Program-made: the position numbers and the translations under genes
Part shown: one piece after another, positions 1 through 9,599 of the stretch
How positions within the stretch are numbered: the stretch's first letter is position 1
How the letters are laid out: the number at the start of each line of letters is the position of its first letter
DNA from: Puniceicoccaceae bacterium
GTDB lineage: Bacteria; Verrucomicrobiota; Verrucomicrobiia; Opitutales; Coraliomargaritaceae
Length of the DNA: 64,000 nt
Assembly (NCBI GenBank): GCA_018402305.1
Contig: JAGYJE010000006.1
Location: forward strand, 62,001 to 126,000
Direction of reading: 5' to 3'
The notes under the pieces: generated by a model
Told to the model about the DNA's origin: nothing
The model's input: only the letters and a program-made list of their open reading frames with translations
Database searches by the model: none

Positions 1-1606
1 CACCATGCGGTGGCGCGCCATACTCAAAGGCTTTCAGCATGTAGCCGAAGCGGCTTTCCACGACATCCGCCGGTATTTTAAGGACGTCCTCAAAGACTTT
101 CTTCTGGAGAGCGGGCTGATGGATACGGATGCTCCCCCCACCCAGTTCGACGCCATTCAAGACGAGGTCGTAGTGCTGCCCGCGGACGGCTTTTGGATCT
201 GAATCGAGCAAGTCCACATCCTCCGGGACCGGCGCCGTAAAGGGATGGTGTGACGCGACAAAGCGCTGCGCATCCTCATCGAAAAGCATAAGAGGAAACT
301 CTATCACCCAGAGGAACTTATACTCGTTGGGGTTAATCGTGAGCGTGCCTCGCTTGACGAGAAGCTGCGCCGCCTCCAAGCGAACTCGCCCGAGGATGGT
401 ACAGGCGCGCTCCCACTCGGTTGCAGCGAAGAATACGATATCACCATCTTCAATATCCAGCGCGTTTTTCAGTGCCGCTTTCTCCGCTTCCGAGAAAAAT
501 TTAATAATCGGCGATTTCCACTCCCCATCCTGGCACTTGATGAAAGCCAGCCCTTTGGCACCGAGCGACTTGGCCGCATCTTCTAGACTACGCAGCTCGC
601 CTTGAGTGATATCGCCAAGTCCTTTGGCGTTGATCGCCTTGACGGAACCGCCCGACTCGATGGCACCCGAGAAGACCTTGAACCCGGACTGAGCAAAAAT
701 CTCATTGCAGTCCTGAAGCTCCATCTCAAAACGCAAATCGGGCTTATCCACTCCGAAGCGGTTCATTGCCTCGAAATAACTCATACGGAGGAACGGTGTC
801 TCAATGTCGACTCCGATCACTTCTTTCCAGACTTGCCTCATCAGCCCCTCGATCAGTTCATACATATCCTCGCGGTCGATGAAAGAGAGCTCAATATCGA
901 GTTGAGTAAATTCCGGTTGGCGATCGGCACGGAGATCTTCATCGCGGAAGCAGCGGGCCAGCTGGTAGTAGCGCTCCACGCCGCCAACCATAAGCATTTG
1001 CTTATACTGCTGAGGCGACTGCGGTAGCGCGTAAAAGGCACCCGGATTCATGCGGCTGGGCACGAGAAACTCGCGGGCTCCCTCGGGAGTACTTTTAAAG
1101 AGGATTGGCGTCTCGACTTCGATGAAGTCCTGTGCATCCATGAAATCTCGAATCGCCTTCGACGTCTTGTGGCGCATGCGGAGCATTCGTGTATTGGCCG
1201 CACGGCGCAGATCGAGGTAGCGGTAGGTCATACGCAAGTCTTCACCCACCTTATCGGCGGAATCATCCATGGGAAACGGCGGGGTCTTCGACACGTTAAG
1301 GATCCTGAGCTCGGTGGCGTGCACCTCGATCTCCCCCGTGGCCAGCTTTGAATTCGCCGTGCCGCCGAAACGTTCATCGACGCGACCGCTCACTGAGATC
1401 ACGGACTCCGGCTTGATCGAGCCAAATTTCGATTCCAGCCCAGGATTCGACGGATCGAGGACGATCTGAGTGCGCCCCTCGCGATCACGCAGGTCGACAA
1501 ATAAAATACCCCCGTGGTCTCGAACAGAATCAACCCAGCCACTAAGTGTGACGATTGATCCCTTGTCGGAGGCACGGAGCTGAGAGCAGTGGTGGGTGCG
1601 CTTCAT
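1..1606 (-). CDS. aspS: aspartyl-tRNA synthetase (C-terminus cut by window edge)
   Basis: Charges tRNA-Asp with aspartate in the cytoplasm. The reverse strand reads from an ATG at 1606 (MKRTHHCSQLRASDKG) through about 535 codons to the window edge without a stop. An N-terminal OB-fold anticodon-binding domain (about residues 1-105, with GWVDSVRDHGGILFVDLRD) is followed by the class II core, including FIEVETPILFKSTPEGAREFLVPSR-type motif 2 surroundings and the QSPQQYKQMLMVGG and ARCFRDEDLRADRQPEF stretches. A bacterial GAD insertion occupies roughly residues 290-410. The final 50-60 residues, with motif 3, lie outside the window. It is divergent from the small gene starting at 1717. Bacterial-type AspRS is normally near 590 residues, so the edge explains the shortness. 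Whether it is discriminating or nondiscriminating (AspRS/AsnRS overlap) cannot be told here. Confidence 0.97.
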   Translation of the reverse strand, partial: MKRTHHCSQLRASDKGSIVTLSGWVDSVRDHGGILFVDLRDREGRTQIVLDPSNPGLESKFGSIKPESVISVSGRVDERFGGTANSKLATGEIEVHATELRILNVSKTPPFPMDDSADKVGEDLRMTYRYLDLRRAANTRMLRMRHKTSKAIRDFMDAQDFIEVETPILFKSTPEGAREFLVPSRMNPGAFYALPQSPQQYKQMLMVGGVERYYQLARCFRDEDLRADRQPEFTQLDIELSFIDREDMYELIEGLMRQVWKEVIGVDIETPFLRMSYFEAMNRFGVDKPDLRFEMELQDCNEIFAQSGFKVFSGAIESGGSVKAINAKGLGDITQGELRSLEDAAKSLGAKGLAFIKCQDGEWKSPIIKFFSEAEKAALKNALDIEDGDIVFFAATEWERACTILGRVRLEAAQLLVKRGTLTINPNEYKFLWVIEFPLMLFDEDAQRFVASHHPFTAPVPEDVDLLDSDPKAVRGQHYDLVLNGVELGGGSIRIHQPALQKKVFEDVLKIPADVVESRFGYMLKAFEYGAPPHG

Positions 1607-1716
1607 AAGAGGCGGGATCAAAACACCTTGCCCTTTTGAAACAAGCACGAAATTGGTGCTCAAAGTTCTGGAAGGGCTCGACCTTTGGGAAAAGCTGCGT
1701 TCATCTTTACCGAATC

Positions 1717-2169
1717 ATGAAAACACCTGAAATGAAAGGCCGCTTCGTCGTCGTTCTACTGCTGGCTCTAACCGGAGTGGTCGGCACCCTGTTTATCGCG
1801 CTGGGGCCGCAGGCTACGGAGCGCTCTCCGGGTGTGTTGCACGTAGGTGTGCGGTATTCGGATGAGATGAGCATTGAGTTCAATCAATTTGGTAAGACAG
1901 GCCCCGGGGCCGTTATCGAACTGGTTGCTCCGGATGGTGCGGTCGCTTTTACGTTTGAAAATCTAAACATTGGCCGGAATTTGGTACCCCTGCAGGCTGT
2001 TCCGAGCGGTCCCTACACGGCCCGATTATCCGCCCCCGGCTACGGAAACCGAGAGGTACCCGTCATCATTGAAGGACGGATGCTGAATCCACCTAAAGAC
2101 GCTGAGCTGGGCGCAGGCACTATCGCCGACTACAATATGATCGGCGTCCGATTTGAACCGATCCGATAA
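1717..2169 (+). CDS. small membrane-anchored protein with a beta-sandwich-like domain
   Basis: Unrecognised protein of 150 residues. The N-terminus is short and basic, followed by one hydrophobic segment (about residues 8-28, FVVVLLLALTGVVGTLFIAL) that should act as a signal anchor. The remainder (ELVAPDGAVAFTFENL... PSGPYTARLSAPGYGNREV) resembles the carboxypeptidase-regulatory or PEGA-like beta-sandwich pattern, in which a value is described and 'delivered' by a short beta domain. A longer in-frame start at 1636 exists, but the segment before 1717 is not protein-like and ATG 1717 puts the hydrophobic stretch at the N-terminus; ATG 1732 is also possible. No Shine-Dalgarno is obvious at either. 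It lies alone between divergent aspS and convergent fur. Function unknown. Confidence 0.6.
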   Translation: MKTPEMKGRFVVVLLLALTGVVGTLFIALGPQATERSPGVLHVGVRYSDEMSIEFNQFGKTGPGAVIELVAPDGAVAFTFENLNIGRNLVPLQAVPSGPYTARLSAPGYGNREVPVIIEGRMLNPPKDAELGAGTIADYNMIGVRFEPIR

Positions 2170-2198
2170 ATTGCTTGGCTTCGCCGTAATTCCCCGGA

Positions 2199-2687
2199 TC
2201 AGGATGTGTGCTTCCCGCTGCGCTTGCAATTCCCGCGAGCATTGAGCGCCTCGCAGCGAGCCGTCACTTGCAGGCGCTGGCTCTCGACATTAAGCGCTAA
2301 TTTATCCGCCACCGTCTTGCCATACCACTCCATAAACGGGGCATCGATTTCAAAAATCTTGTCGCAGTCCTGGCAAATCACCTGCGCTTGGAAAGTCGTC
2401 GCATTGCGATTCGCCATGTAAAACTTGTAGTCGCGCCCGACATCAACCTCGCGGATCAGCCCGCTTTCCGTCAAGATAGGCAGCGCTCGATAAACCGTCG
2501 CCCGAGAAACCGAATCATCGATCTCCCGAGAGCGTTCCAGCAGGTCTTCAGCGGTGAAATGGTCCGTATGATCGTAGGCAGCGTCAAATATGGCGAGGCG
2601 TTGATTCGTCACTCGCAAGCCTTTGCTGGATAAAAAATCCTTAAAGGTGTCCTGCATGTCTTTATTGCTCTTGGTTTCGGCGTCCAT
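2199..2687 (-). CDS. Fur-family transcriptional regulator with altered metal site
   Basis: Predicted DNA-binding regulator of 162 residues. The winged-helix part is typical ([48 protein letters not shown]). The dimerisation part keeps the first CxxC (ICQDC), but the second cysteine pair is spread as C-x8-C. The histidine-rich stretch that precedes ICxxC in Fur and PerR (HHHDH in E. coli Fur) is replaced by FQAQ, and the LTxHxLxxxG histidine is also gone ([11 protein letters not shown]). Regulatory metal sensing may therefore differ from classical Fur. The start at 2687 ([11 protein letters not shown]) is chosen because the 46 in-frame residues upstream translate a tandem repeat and a promoter region. 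It is on the same strand as, and downstream of, the alkaline phosphatase gene. Confidence 0.85.
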   Translation of the reverse strand: MDAETKSNKDMQDTFKDFLSSKGLRVTNQRLAIFDAAYDHTDHFTAEDLLERSREIDDSVSRATVYRALPILTESGLIREVDVGRDYKFYMANRNATTFQAQVICQDCDKIFEIDAPFMEWYGKTVADKLALNVESQRLQVTARCEALNARGNCKRSGKHTS

Positions 2688-2775
2688 ATCTCTTATTGAG
2701 ACAGAATTGAGACTGCGTTTCCCCGCTGGCAAGCTTCTATTTCGCGAGGCTGAAATTTTGTCTAGTTTAGGAGCA

Positions 2776-2859
2776 GCCGCTAAAGCTGGAAGCGTAGCCG
2801 CTAAAGCTGGAAGCGTAGCCGCCAAAGCTGGAAGCGTAGCCGCTAAAGCTGGAAGCCAT
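2776..2859. repeat. tandem 21-bp repeat, four copies, upstream of fur
   Basis: Four consecutive units of 21 bases with consensus GCCGCTAAAGCTGGAAGCGT followed by A, at 2776-2796, 2797-2817, 2818-2838 (one T-to-C change) and 2839-2859 (last four bases differ). The unit length is a multiple of three, so the repeat is open in frame with fur and would add an ATLPALA heptapeptide per unit if an upstream start were used. It sits 90 bases before the likely fur start, where a promoter would be expected. Copy number could vary between strains. Confidence 0.9.
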
Positions 2860-2913
2860 TGCGAAGTCAGAGACTAGTACCGAAGGTTCTCAAACCTCAC
2901 AGCCCAGGGAATC

Positions 2914-4344
2914 TCAGGATAAACTGGATTGTCCAATCGCCGCCATCAGATAGCTAAACAGTTCATTGTTTTTTAGGTAGGGAGGTATCGTCTGCGCACC
3001 TGGGCCGACTGCAAAAAGATCCACTGCCTCTGCCGTGTGCTTGGACGAACTCCAGCCAACGGAAGTCAATTCACTAAGCTGCTCTCCGAAGGCCTCAATC
3101 AGAGCTCCACTCAAATACTTCTCTTCCGCATCCAGTGCTTTTTGAACAATCTCGGATTGCGCTGCAGTCGGCTTGATTCCCGTCGCCCGGGTAAAGTCCC
3201 GGGCGCTGAACGTACCCGAAGCACGAAAACGGCTTTGCAACCATTCGAAGCTGTACTTCAAGCGGTCAATCCGGTCGAGCGCCGGACCGCTACCCAGGTA
3301 GCTCTTGCCTTGGCCGTCCAACTGGCAACCGCCCGTGCCATGGTCAGTCGTGACGATAAGCAGCGTGTCAGGATGCTGTTCGATGTATTCCAATGCGATC
3401 GGGATACAATTGTCATATTCCAAATACTCATGCAGAATAGCTCCTGCGTCGTTGGCGTGCCCTGCATGGTCCACGCGTCCACCCTCTACTTGTAGAAAGA
3501 AGCCCCGTTTTGAGCCGTCCAAGGAGGTCAAGGCAGCTCTAAATAGCTCGGCCAGTCCCGGTAAATCGGCCAATGCAGGGTCGTTTTTTCGATCAATCGC
3601 ATACGGGATGTGCCGCTCAGAAAAAAGCCCAAGTATTCGACCAAGTATTCGATCTTGTGATGCGGCCGCTTTTAACTCGCTGCGGTTGGAAACGAGGCGA
3701 TAGCCGGCTTCCTGAAACTTCGCTTGATAATCGACAATCGACCCATCCGCCTGTTCTTGAAAAAAATGACGGCTCCCCCCGCCCAGGATAATATCGACCT
3801 CCCGTTCAAGATACTGACGGGCAATCGCCTCCTGCATGTCCCGCTTTTCAACATTGGCCACAAAAGCAGCAGGCGTCGCATGGGTGATTTCACAAGTTGA
3901 TACAAGCCCGGTCCGCATACCCGCCTCTTTCGCGTAAACAAGGATGGGCTTGAGCGGCTTACCCTGTGGATCGAAGTTAATGGCTCCGTTGTTAACCCGC
4001 TGGCCGCAGCCCCAGGCACTACCAGCCGCTGCCGAGTCCGTAACCGGGGAATCCGCCGATGCGGCATCTTGTAGACTGCGCCTAACACCGGTGCGCTGAA
4101 GCAACTGCAACCAGTGCGGAGCGACTTTTTCGTGGCGCAGTTTCCACTGGTTGGCCAAGCCGAGCGTGCCATGACTCATCCCGTCGACGACAAGAAAAAT
4201 AACATTTTTTGCAGCGCCCGTCCCCTCCTTTGCCCTCACTTGTGCCGAAGCGATGGAATGACTAGCAGGAACCAAAGTAGCAGCACCCGCAAATCCGGAG
4301 AGCTTGAGAAACTGTCGGCGGTTGGAAGTTTTTTTTGCGTCCAT
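2914..4344 (-). CDS. alkaline phosphatase, PhoA superfamily, Tat-exported
   Basis: Hydrolyses phosphate monoesters outside the cytoplasmic membrane, supplying phosphate. The 476-residue product begins with a twin-arginine signal (SNRRQFLKLSGFAGAATL), as expected for a folded metalloenzyme exported by Tat. The metal-binding aspartate is in FLVVDGMS, the nucleophile is the serine of SPVTDSAAAGSAWGCG, and further metal ligands are in VEGGRVDHAGHANDA, TTDHGTGG and SSKHTAEAVDLFAVGPGA. Length fits the PhoA family (about 450-500). ATG 4344 is preferred; a GTG 18 bases upstream would add six residues and push the Tat motif inward. It lies between fur and the divergent polyphosphate kinase gene, so two phosphate-metabolism genes share one intergenic region, although I see no clear Pho box. 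Confidence 0.93.
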   Translation of the reverse strand: MDAKKTSNRRQFLKLSGFAGAATLVPASHSIASAQVRAKEGTGAAKNVIFLVVDGMSHGTLGLANQWKLRHEKVAPHWLQLLQRTGVRRSLQDAASADSPVTDSAAAGSAWGCGQRVNNGAINFDPQGKPLKPILVYAKEAGMRTGLVSTCEITHATPAAFVANVEKRDMQEAIARQYLEREVDIILGGGSRHFFQEQADGSIVDYQAKFQEAGYRLVSNRSELKAAASQDRILGRILGLFSERHIPYAIDRKNDPALADLPGLAELFRAALTSLDGSKRGFFLQVEGGRVDHAGHANDAGAILHEYLEYDNCIPIALEYIEQHPDTLLIVTTDHGTGGCQLDGQGKSYLGSGPALDRIDRLKYSFEWLQSRFRASGTFSARDFTRATGIKPTAAQSEIVQKALDAEEKYLSGALIEAFGEQLSELTSVGWSSSKHTAEAVDLFAVGPGAQTIPPYLKNNELFSYLMAAIGQSSLS

Positions 4345-4539
4345 GCAAATAAAAGTGGACACAGATGACGCCTTGGCAACCTCTGTTCTGCGAAGATCAT
4401 GTTAAAATTCACTATTCGGTGGACACCCTTGGATGCCATTATTCATGAACCGAACTGACAGGTTTTGTTAAATAACAAACTTGAGCGGCTCTATGACTTG
4501 CTTCACGGCCGCTAGAACCATAACGTGCCCGGAAGAATA

Positions 4540-6714
4540 ATGAGTAGCCAAAAAAAAGCAGAAAATAACACAGGCCGATTCCCTTATTTCAACCGTGAGT
4601 TGAGTTGGCTCGCCTTCAATCGAAGAGTGCTGGAACAAGCCGAATCCGAGGACTACCCCCTCCTCGAGCGGATGAAGTTTCTTGCTTTTGTCAGCTCGAA
4701 TCTGGACGAGTTTTTTGAGATCCGAGTCGCCGGGCTTCTTCAACAGGTCAAATCCGGCACCATACAAAGGGGCCCCGATGGCCTCGGCCCGAAGGAGCAG
4801 ATCCGACGAATACAAAGTATTTGCAAGCGCCTGGTGGGCGACACTTACGATTGCTGGGATCAAAAAATCGTTCCGGGGCTTAAGGGATCCGACGTTCATT
4901 TCTGCAAATACGATGCACTCACCCGCAATGAGAAGAGGTGGGTGGAAACCTATTTTCAAGAGCAGGTGTTCCCCGTGCTAACCCCGCTCGCGATTGACCC
5001 GGCCCACCCGTTTCCGCAGCTAACAAATAAAGCACTCTACATATTGGCTTCCATTGATGATCCCGAAACGCGCATTATTGAGAGTCTAATGGCGATCATT
5101 CCGATCCCCCGCGTTCTTCCGCGCATCGTCAAGGTAGGCGTCCCCCGGCGTGGTAAGCCAGATGTCTATATTTTCCTGAGCGATATTGTGCAACGCTTCA
5201 TCACGCGACTCTTCCCGGGTTACCGTGTGCGCTCCGCCGTTCCCTTTCGCATAACTAGAAACAGTGATCTCTACATTGATGAGGAAGAGGTGGAAAATCT
5301 CCTCCAAAAAATCGAGGAGGAACTCATGAATATGCACAAAGGTGCCGCGGTCCGCCTGGAAATCGCCAAGGGCGCTGACCCTGCCTTACTCCAAGAGCTG
5401 CTCGAAGCAATCCACCTCACGCCGGACAATGTCTACACGATCGATGGCCCGCTCAACTTATTTCGACTGATGAGTGCCTATGATTTGATTGAGCGCCCCG
5501 ATCTGAAGTTTCACCACAACACGCCTTACCACCCAAAAGAACTTGAGAGTTCAGAGCGCATCTTCGATGTCATTGCGGCCAAAGACGTCCTACTCCACCA
5601 TCCTTTCGATAGTTTTCAGCCCTTTGTTGACTTCCTCAATCAGGCAGCCACTGACCCGCAGGTTTTTGCCATTAAACAGACGCTCTACCGGACATCGGGT
5701 GACTCACCCATTATCGAAGCCTTAATCGAGGCATCCCGACGGGGAAAACAGGTCACTGTGCTTGTCGAGATCAAAGCCCGGTTCGACGAAGCCAATAATA
5801 TCCAGTGGGCACGTCGGCTCGAAGATGTCGGCGTCCATGTTGTCTACGGGCTTGTCGGATTGAAAACCCACTGCAAAACCTGCATGATCGTGCGCCGCGA
5901 AGGCACAACCCTGCGCCGCTACGTTCACCTTGGCACGGGTAACTACAACCCGAAAACAGCAAAACTATATACAGATCTGAGCTTCTTCACGGCGAGAGAG
6001 GATATAACCGAGGAAGTCGCTGGTTTATTCAACACACTGACTGGTTTCTCACTCACACCGAGCTTCAAGAAGCTGCTCGTGGCTCCCTTCACGCTCCACA
6101 GTAACATTCAAAAATACATCCGGGCGGAAACGCGAAACGCACGGGCGGGTAAGCCGGCGCGCATTATTGTGCAGACAAATAGTTTGGTCGACCAGGAAAC
6201 CATCGACAACCTCTACCGAGCCTCGCAGGCCGGCGTGAAAATTGATCTGATTGTTCGTGGTATTTGCAACCTCGTCCCAAACGTAAAAGGCATTAGTGAA
6301 AATATCCGCGTTCGCAGCATTCTAGGGAGATATTTGGAGCATAGCCGTATTTTCTACTTCGAAAATAGCAGCGGCAGCCAAGCACTTATCTTTGCCGGTA
6401 GCGCCGATTGGATGCCCCGTAACTTTTACCGCCGGATTGAGGCCGTTTTTCCAATCGAAGACACAGAGCACCGCGAACGCGTCATGTGTATCCTGGAGAC
6501 CTATCTGAAAGACACCAAATCGGCACGGATTCTGCGCGCCAACGGTGCCTACCACAAAATACCTGCGAAAAAGGGTGCGCAGGCATTCAGCGCACAGGAC
6601 TTTTTTATTAAACAGTCCGAGGCCAAGCGTAATGTGCTTGCGAGGGAACTGGAAGATGATGTCAAAATCAAACCGGCGGTCAGTCCGACCATGCCGATCC
6701 CACCTGAGATCTAG
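4540..6714 (+). CDS. ppk1: polyphosphate kinase
   Basis: Reversibly transfers the ATP gamma-phosphate to inorganic polyphosphate. The 724-residue product matches family length (about 690-720). It has the N-terminal domain ([18 protein letters not shown]), the head domain, and two phospholipase-D-like C-terminal domains. The autophosphorylated histidine lies in [12 protein letters not shown], followed by [21 protein letters not shown]. The second conserved histidine is in LEHSRIFYF, and the [18 protein letters not shown] signature follows. ATG 4540 is chosen because GGAAG lies six bases upstream, whereas a GTG at 4525 has no ribosome site. It is divergent from the alkaline phosphatase, consistent with phosphate storage and scavenging being controlled together. 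The last four bases overlap the convergent small gene. Confidence 0.98.
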   Translation: MSSQKKAENNTGRFPYFNRELSWLAFNRRVLEQAESEDYPLLERMKFLAFVSSNLDEFFEIRVAGLLQQVKSGTIQRGPDGLGPKEQIRRIQSICKRLVGDTYDCWDQKIVPGLKGSDVHFCKYDALTRNEKRWVETYFQEQVFPVLTPLAIDPAHPFPQLTNKALYILASIDDPETRIIESLMAIIPIPRVLPRIVKVGVPRRGKPDVYIFLSDIVQRFITRLFPGYRVRSAVPFRITRNSDLYIDEEEVENLLQKIEEELMNMHKGAAVRLEIAKGADPALLQELLEAIHLTPDNVYTIDGPLNLFRLMSAYDLIERPDLKFHHNTPYHPKELESSERIFDVIAAKDVLLHHPFDSFQPFVDFLNQAATDPQVFAIKQTLYRTSGDSPIIEALIEASRRGKQVTVLVEIKARFDEANNIQWARRLEDVGVHVVYGLVGLKTHCKTCMIVRREGTTLRRYVHLGTGNYNPKTAKLYTDLSFFTAREDITEEVAGLFNTLTGFSLTPSFKKLLVAPFTLHSNIQKYIRAETRNARAGKPARIIVQTNSLVDQETIDNLYRASQAGVKIDLIVRGICNLVPNVKGISENIRVRSILGRYLEHSRIFYFENSSGSQALIFAGSADWMPRNFYRRIEAVFPIEDTEHRERVMCILETYLKDTKSARILRANGAYHKIPAKKGAQAFSAQDFFIKQSEAKRNVLARELEDDVKIKPAVSPTMPIPPEI

Positions 6715-6974
6715 ACGAATCCGGGAAGCAGCAGAAACCAACTGGCAGCCAGCGATAACAAGAGCAGGAGCACGCCGATCACCGTAAGCGCTGTCGCGAA
6801 TTTCGAAGAAGGAATCGCGTTACTCACTCCAAACAACCAAATACATAAACGATTCCGCATCTCCCGCTTAAAGTCCTCTGAACTGACAACGAGGAGAACA
6901 CCCCCAACACCTGGCAGGATGCAGATGGAAATCTTTACGACCAAAAGTGCGAAGCTTATATTGAGTAATTCCAT
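6711..6974 (-). CDS. small two-helix membrane protein
   Basis: Unrecognised 87-residue product with two hydrophobic segments (about residues 5-30, [23 protein letters not shown], and 62-84, [22 protein letters not shown]) separated by a short charged loop. It is therefore probably an inner-membrane protein with both ends on the same side. ATG 6974 is preferred over a longer frame reaching 7028, because the extra residues are basic and fall in an AT-rich, promoter-like region. The stop codon overlaps the ppk stop region by four bases in convergent orientation. No family assignment is possible by eye. Confidence 0.5.
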   Translation of the reverse strand: MELLNISFALLVVKISICILPGVGGVLLVVSSEDFKREMRNRLCIWLFGVSNAIPSSKFATALTVIGVLLLLLSLAASWFLLLPGFV

Positions 6975-7106
6975 AAGGACTTGAACTTTTGGTGTGATGA
7001 TGTCCTTGACACGTCTTGCCAATAACAAAATCGTATCTATTGTTAATCTATTTTTTATTTCTTTTAATATTTGATCTTTTCTTTGCGCTAATGTTTTGCT
7101 GATTGA

Positions 7107-8954
7107 ATGATAAAGTTGAAGAGTTGGAGATTCACTATTTTCGCGATGAGCCTATGCTTCCAACTGGGAGCCAGCGAAAACCCTCGAAAGCTGCCAACGC
7201 TTTACCTCGGTGCACAGCAAACTGCCAATAGCCAGCCGGTCGCGACCTATGAGTCGCCGATTTCAAATTTGGAATTTGAGCCGCGGGTCGATCTACAGTC
7301 GCGCAACCTGGCGGAGGCGCAGGGCGATGTAACCATTCGTGGTGGTATTTTTGAAAGCACCGGCTTTCGAATTGGCAGTGCCACTCTCATCGATCCGCAA
7401 ACGGGGCACTACTTTGCCGAGCTTCCGATCGCTCCGGAGATGTTGACCGGTCCCGAGGTGCTGACCGGCGCCGACAACGCGCTCTACGGCTTCAACAGCA
7501 CCGTCGGCACGATCAGCTATGACTGGAGCCAAATTCGTGAAGGCGGCAGCCTGACCCTCGGCGGAGGCGATCACGACCTCAATTTTCAGCGCATCCACCA
7601 CGGTCTGACTGGCGCGCTCGGCGAGAGCGGCGATTGGAGCTGGGGCGCCGAGGCCGAGTTCTCCCGCTCCGAAAGCAACGGCACCATCCGCTTCGGCGAC
7701 CACGACTTCAACCGCAGCACCGGCCGCATCCAACTTCTAGGCCCCAATTCACAAACCGATCTTTTCACTGGCTATCAATCGAAATTCTTCGGCTGGCCGG
7801 AACTCTACGCGGCACCCTTTGGTGCAAATGAAACCGAAAACCTGAAAACACGCCTCATTATAATCAACCATGAACAGGAATACGGGACCGATGGCAGCAA
7901 TCTGGAACTCAGCGCCTACAGTCGTCGCCACAGCGATCACTATATTTTTAATCGTTTCGCGCCAAACGACGCTTTTATTCACGAGACCAAGGTGCATTCC
8001 TTGGCCCTTTCGGGACAGCATCGCTTTCACTCCGCAGCTGCCCTAAACTACGCCGCGCAATTTGCCTCGGATAGCATCCAGTCCACGACCCTCGAAAACA
8101 CCTTCACCTCACGGACTTACAGCAAAATCAGTCTTCTCCCCGAATACACCGTCGCTCTCAATGACCTCGAATCCCTCAACCTCCGGGCAGGTGCCAGCTT
8201 CGACGACACGAATCGGGATGACTCTGAGGTCTCTGCGATCTTCGACTTGTCATGGCTCCGTCGCAGCAACGGCGACAACAGTGAGCGTATCTACCTGTCC
8301 TATGCCGAATCCAGCCAAGTGGTCGGCTACACTGCAATCGGCGGTCCGCTTACCGGATTATTCGCCAGTAACCCCGAACTCGACCGCGAGACCAGCCAAA
8401 ATTTGGAGCTCGGCGTCTCCCTCAAACGCGCGAACTGGAGCTTTGAGGCGGCCGCTTTCTACCGCTGGGATGATGATCTCGCCGACTGGACCTATACCGC
8501 GACGAACACGAGCGCCCGCACGGCCCGGAATCTCGACACCGAAACCCTCGGCTTCGAGTTGATCGGCACCCGCCGCTGGAAGGACCTGGAAGCTATCGCA
8601 AGCTACACCTACCTCCATAAAGACGAGAACTATGGTTCGGCCCCCGTCGACGCCAGTTTCTACGCCCTCAACTACGCCAACCATCGCATCACCCTCGGTG
8701 CCATCTGGCGGCCGCTTTCCACCATTGAAGTGCGTATCGACAACGAATGGCGCCAAAACGAAGCCAACGACCTCCGCGAGGGGAGCGATTCAGCCTTGTT
8801 TGCCAACGTTGGCCTCAGCTACTACCCGCCAAAGCTCACGGGCCTCGAACTTTTCTTCGCCGTCGACAACGCTTGGGAAGACGACTTTCAAGACGTCCCC
8901 GGCACGCCTGGCCGTGGAGACCAATACTCGGGCGGCGCTACCTACAGTTGGTAA
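7107..8954 (+). CDS. TonB-dependent outer-membrane receptor
   Basis: Predicted 615-residue outer-membrane beta-barrel that takes up a ligand using TonB energy. A signal peptide (IKLKSWRFTIFAMSLCFQLGAS) is followed by a short plug domain (about 60-165: GDVTIRGGIFESTGFRIGSATL, then GPEVLTGADNALYGFNSTVGTISYDW). The rest is alternating amphipathic strands with many aromatic residues, ending in tryptophan (YSGGATYSW) as barrels do. The layout resembles BtuB-type cobalamin receptors in size, but the ligand cannot be inferred. No TonB, ABC-transporter or riboswitch partner is adjacent. A short AT-rich region (7029-7106) precedes it and probably holds the promoter. Confidence 0.88.
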   Translation: MIKLKSWRFTIFAMSLCFQLGASENPRKLPTLYLGAQQTANSQPVATYESPISNLEFEPRVDLQSRNLAEAQGDVTIRGGIFESTGFRIGSATLIDPQTGHYFAELPIAPEMLTGPEVLTGADNALYGFNSTVGTISYDWSQIREGGSLTLGGGDHDLNFQRIHHGLTGALGESGDWSWGAEAEFSRSESNGTIRFGDHDFNRSTGRIQLLGPNSQTDLFTGYQSKFFGWPELYAAPFGANETENLKTRLIIINHEQEYGTDGSNLELSAYSRRHSDHYIFNRFAPNDAFIHETKVHSLALSGQHRFHSAAALNYAAQFASDSIQSTTLENTFTSRTYSKISLLPEYTVALNDLESLNLRAGASFDDTNRDDSEVSAIFDLSWLRRSNGDNSERIYLSYAESSQVVGYTAIGGPLTGLFASNPELDRETSQNLELGVSLKRANWSFEAAAFYRWDDDLADWTYTATNTSARTARNLDTETLGFELIGTRRWKDLEAIASYTYLHKDENYGSAPVDASFYALNYANHRITLGAIWRPLSTIEVRIDNEWRQNEANDLREGSDSALFANVGLSYYPPKLTGLELFFAVDNAWEDDFQDVPGTPGRGDQYSGGATYSW

Positions 8955-8973
8955 GGCTTAGATCAATCTCCAG

Positions 8974-9516
8974 TCAGTCTCCATTTTGCCGGCGCTCAAG
9001 CTCGGCCAACTCTTCCTGTGCCTTTGCAATGCGCTCTTGCGCCTCCTGGATGCGACGCGCCCGTTCCTGCGATTCTTCGAAAGCCTTCTTTTTCGCGGTC
9101 AACTCAGCCTCCACCCGAGCGGCCTCACGCTCGGCGGCTCGCACATCATCCGTTGTCGCCCGCCGGGCAATTTCGTCGTGCACGCCTTGTTCCTCTAAAG
9201 TCTTAATTTCCTTCTCCAGCTTTTCCTGCTCTCGAACCTCCTGCTCATATTCATACTGACGCTGCGCCTCGGCCGCCTCCAGTGCCTCTTGGCGCTTGTC
9301 AATCTGGTCGCCGGTCATCCCGCCAAGAGCGCCGCCAATTGCCGCGCCCGCGAGTATGTTGATATCGCCCCCATCACCCATTTGTGCTCCGGCGATGCCA
9401 CCCAAAATCGCACCGGTGATCATGCCGATGTCCCGCCCACGATTCGGATTGTTTTGGCAGCCGGTCGATAAGAGTATGCTAATTAAAAGCGCTGTTGTCG
9501 TCAGAATCTTCATCAT
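8974..9516 (-). CDS. glycine-zipper lipoprotein with long coiled coil
   Basis: Predicted 180-residue lipoprotein. A signal peptide ends in a lipobox (ILLSTGC, modified Cys near residue 20). Glycine-zipper segments follow (MITGAILGGIAGAQMG and LAGAAIGGALGGMTGDQID, about residues 32-72), as in SlyB/OsmB-type envelope proteins. Residues 75-178 are almost entirely Glu/Lys/Arg/Ala and should form a coiled coil. ATG 9516 (MMKILTTTALL) is chosen because it starts the signal peptide; the next codon is also ATG. It is divergent from the TolQ-like gene at 9600 with 83 bases between, so the two may share a control region. A periplasmic spacer or envelope-tethering role is an inference. Confidence 0.8.
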   Translation of the reverse strand: MMKILTTTALLISILLSTGCQNNPNRGRDIGMITGAILGGIAGAQMGDGGDINILAGAAIGGALGGMTGDQIDKRQEALEAAEAQRQYEYEQEVREQEKLEKEIKTLEEQGVHDEIARRATTDDVRAAEREAARVEAELTAKKKAFEESQERARRIQEAQERIAKAQEELAELERRQNGD

Positions 9517-9599
9517 GCAGATATAGATAAGTACACTTGCAGAAATTGCAATGCATAGAATACTCGCCAAACAAGACAAAAAACCGCTAAACACCAACT

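Noticed and set aside
2688..2825. Longer Fur protein starting at 2825
   Set aside because: The extra 46 residues are translations of the 21-bp tandem repeat and leader, and ATG 2687 gives a normal Fur N-terminus.
7029..7106. Cobalamin riboswitch before the TonB receptor
   Set aside because: The gap is only 78 bases and AT-rich; a riboswitch of that class needs about 200 bases and its conserved B12-box is not seen.
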